From an uncultured Eubacterium sp. (lineage in GTDB: Bacteria; Bacillota; Clostridia; Lachnospirales; Lachnospiraceae): DNA of 64,000 nt. Below are positions 63,071 through 64,000 of this stretch, one piece after another. The notes below the pieces were generated by a model that saw only the letters and a program-made list of their open reading frames with translations, did not search any database and was not told where the DNA came from. Within the stretch, counting starts at the first letter, position 1. Each line of letters begins with the position of its first letter. The DNA is taken from NCBI GenBank assembly GCA_910584875.1, contig CAJUDA010000003.1, positions 1 to 64,000 on the forward strand, given 5' to 3'. Position numbers and translations under genes: made by a program.

Positions 63071-64000
63071 ATGAAATACTTTGGAACGGATGGATTCCGC
63101 GGCGAGGCGAACGCAGCCCTGACGGTGGAACATGCATACAAAGTGGGGCGTTTTTTGGGACAGTATTATCAGAGAGAAGATCATGATGTCCGGGTTGTGA
63201 TCGGTAAGGATACCCGGCTGTCCGGTTATATGTTTGAGACAGCACTTGCCTCTGGTCTGACGGCGAGTGGAGCAGATGTGTATGAATTACATGTGACGAC
63301 GACGCCCAGTGTGTCTTATTTGATCAGGGAAGAAGGATTTGACTGCGGCATTATGATCAGTGCCAGCCATAATCCATATTTCGATAATGGGATTAAGGTG
63401 ATCAACGGAGAAGGATATAAGCTTGAACCGGAGATCGAGAACCAGATTGAACAGTATATTGATGGAGAGACAGAAGAACTTCCACTGGCGAGGAGAGAGA
63501 AGATTGGACGCTGCTTTGATTATACAAAGGGCAGAGATAAGTATATTGAATATTTGAAGAGTCTTGTAAAAAAACGGTTTGATGGTATCACCATAGCACT
63601 GGATCTCGCCAATGGCTCGGCGTCGATGATCGCCAGAGCGATATTTGAGGATCTGGGGGCCCAGGTGATCGTCCGTAATGATCAGCCAAATGGCACCAAT
63701 ATCAACCGGGACTGCGGGTCGACCCACATTGAGACGCTGCAGAGCCTGATGTATGATACCGGGGCGGATGTGGGATTTGCCTATGATGGTGATGCCGACC
63801 GGTGTCTGGCAGTGGATGATGATGGCAGGATCGTGGATGGCGACCATATTCTGTATTTGTGCGGCAGATATCTGAAGGAACAGGGCAGGCTTCATAAAGA
63901 TACGGTCGTAACGACGGTTATGTCAAATATGGGCCTGTATAAAGCATTTGATAAGCTGGGGATCCGTTATGAGCAGACTGCTGTGGGAGATAAATATGTC
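63071..64000 (+). CDS. glmM: Phosphoglucosamine mutase (3' end cut by window)
   Basis: 310 codons are visible, running off the window. The N-terminus KYFGTDGFRGEAN, the catalytic serine loop MISASHNPYFDNGIKV and the Mg2+ loop YDGDADRCLAV identify GlmM, which interconverts glucosamine-6-phosphate and glucosamine-1-phosphate for cell-wall precursor synthesis. The phosphosugar-binding end of the protein is not in the window. ATG behind AGGAGAATGAGA. Confidence 0.93.
   Translation, partial: MKYFGTDGFRGEANAALTVEHAYKVGRFLGQYYQREDHDVRVVIGKDTRLSGYMFETALASGLTASGADVYELHVTTTPSVSYLIREEGFDCGIMISASHNPYFDNGIKVINGEGYKLEPEIENQIEQYIDGETEELPLARREKIGRCFDYTKGRDKYIEYLKSLVKKRFDGITIALDLANGSASMIARAIFEDLGAQVIVRNDQPNGTNINRDCGSTHIETLQSLMYDTGADVGFAYDGDADRCLAVDDDGRIVDGDHILYLCGRYLKEQGRLHKDTVVTTVMSNMGLYKAFDKLGIRYEQTAVGDKYV

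Noticed and set aside
1..64000. CRISPR array
   Set aside because: No run of regularly spaced repeats with unique spacers; the only tandem repeat (1-174) has two units without variable spacers.

Overview
The window looks like chromosome of a gut-type Firmicute, most likely a member of the Lachnospiraceae (Clostridium cluster XIVa). This rests on a T-box in front of leuA, the class III fructose-1,6-bisphosphatase, a CotH-family protein, an Rpn-type PD-(D/E)XK protein, secreted proteins with very lysine-rich C-termini, strong AGGAGG ribosome sites and frequent GTG/TTG starts. No rRNA, phage module, complete insertion sequence or CRISPR array is visible. I do not commit to a genus.

Layout. 1-500: a 100-bp tandem repeat with a tRNA-like T-arm, then tRNA-Met, tRNA-Asp and tRNA-Leu. 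0.6-3.2 kb: a three-gene ABC exporter (one ATPase, two permeases). 3.2-7.9 kb: a LysM/GH18 protein, a DUF4230 protein, and a T-box-controlled 2-isopropylmalate synthase that carries an AraC-type DNA-binding domain at its C-terminus. 7.9-14.2 kb: tRNA-Arg, then a same-strand run of a LytTR response regulator, a membrane-less GHKL kinase, an ABC ATPase, a second paralogous three-gene ABC exporter and a WYL regulator. 14.2-19.7 kb: EamA transporter, GT51 transglycosylase, a 52-aa membrane peptide, and a ferrous-iron uptake locus (DtxR-like repressor, feoA, feoA, feoB, Cys-rich feo peptide). 19.8-23.7 kb: trpF, lipase-like hydrolase, fbp. 23.8-31.4 kb: a large secreted GH43 protein, Rpn protein and CotH protein. 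31.4-44.6 kb: housekeeping genes pyrG, ftsH, HAD phosphatase, uvrC, YgiQ radical SAM, PBP1A, YigZ, rarA. 44.7-48.5 kb: tRNA-Pro and the nadA-nadB-nadC operon with a hotdog thioesterase. 48.7-55.3 kb: an unusual divergent block, with LRR protein, VWA protein and MoxR-like AAA ATPase on the minus strand, and zinc-ribbon membrane protein, RelA/SpoT-domain fusion and a DUF1653-like protein on the plus strand. 55.3-64 kb: truA, a small protein, M18 aminopeptidase, a secreted C39-like protein, recA-recX, a MITE, a secreted surface protein, and the start of glmM.

The most unusual signals are: (1) two related multi-hairpin elements inserted directly after TAG stop codons inside the two exporter/signalling operons, each with a hairpin loop complementary to its own 3' end, one bounded by perfect 13-bp direct repeats; (2) a dispersed palindrome-prone repeat (core CTCAACGGCGCCAATTTGAAC) that begins at or within a few bases of stop codons at several loci; (3) the LeuA-AraC fusion; (4) the RelA/SpoT fusion facing an LRR/VWA/AAA operon. 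Start codons were chosen by ribosome-site quality and family alignment, so several are shorter than the longest open frame.
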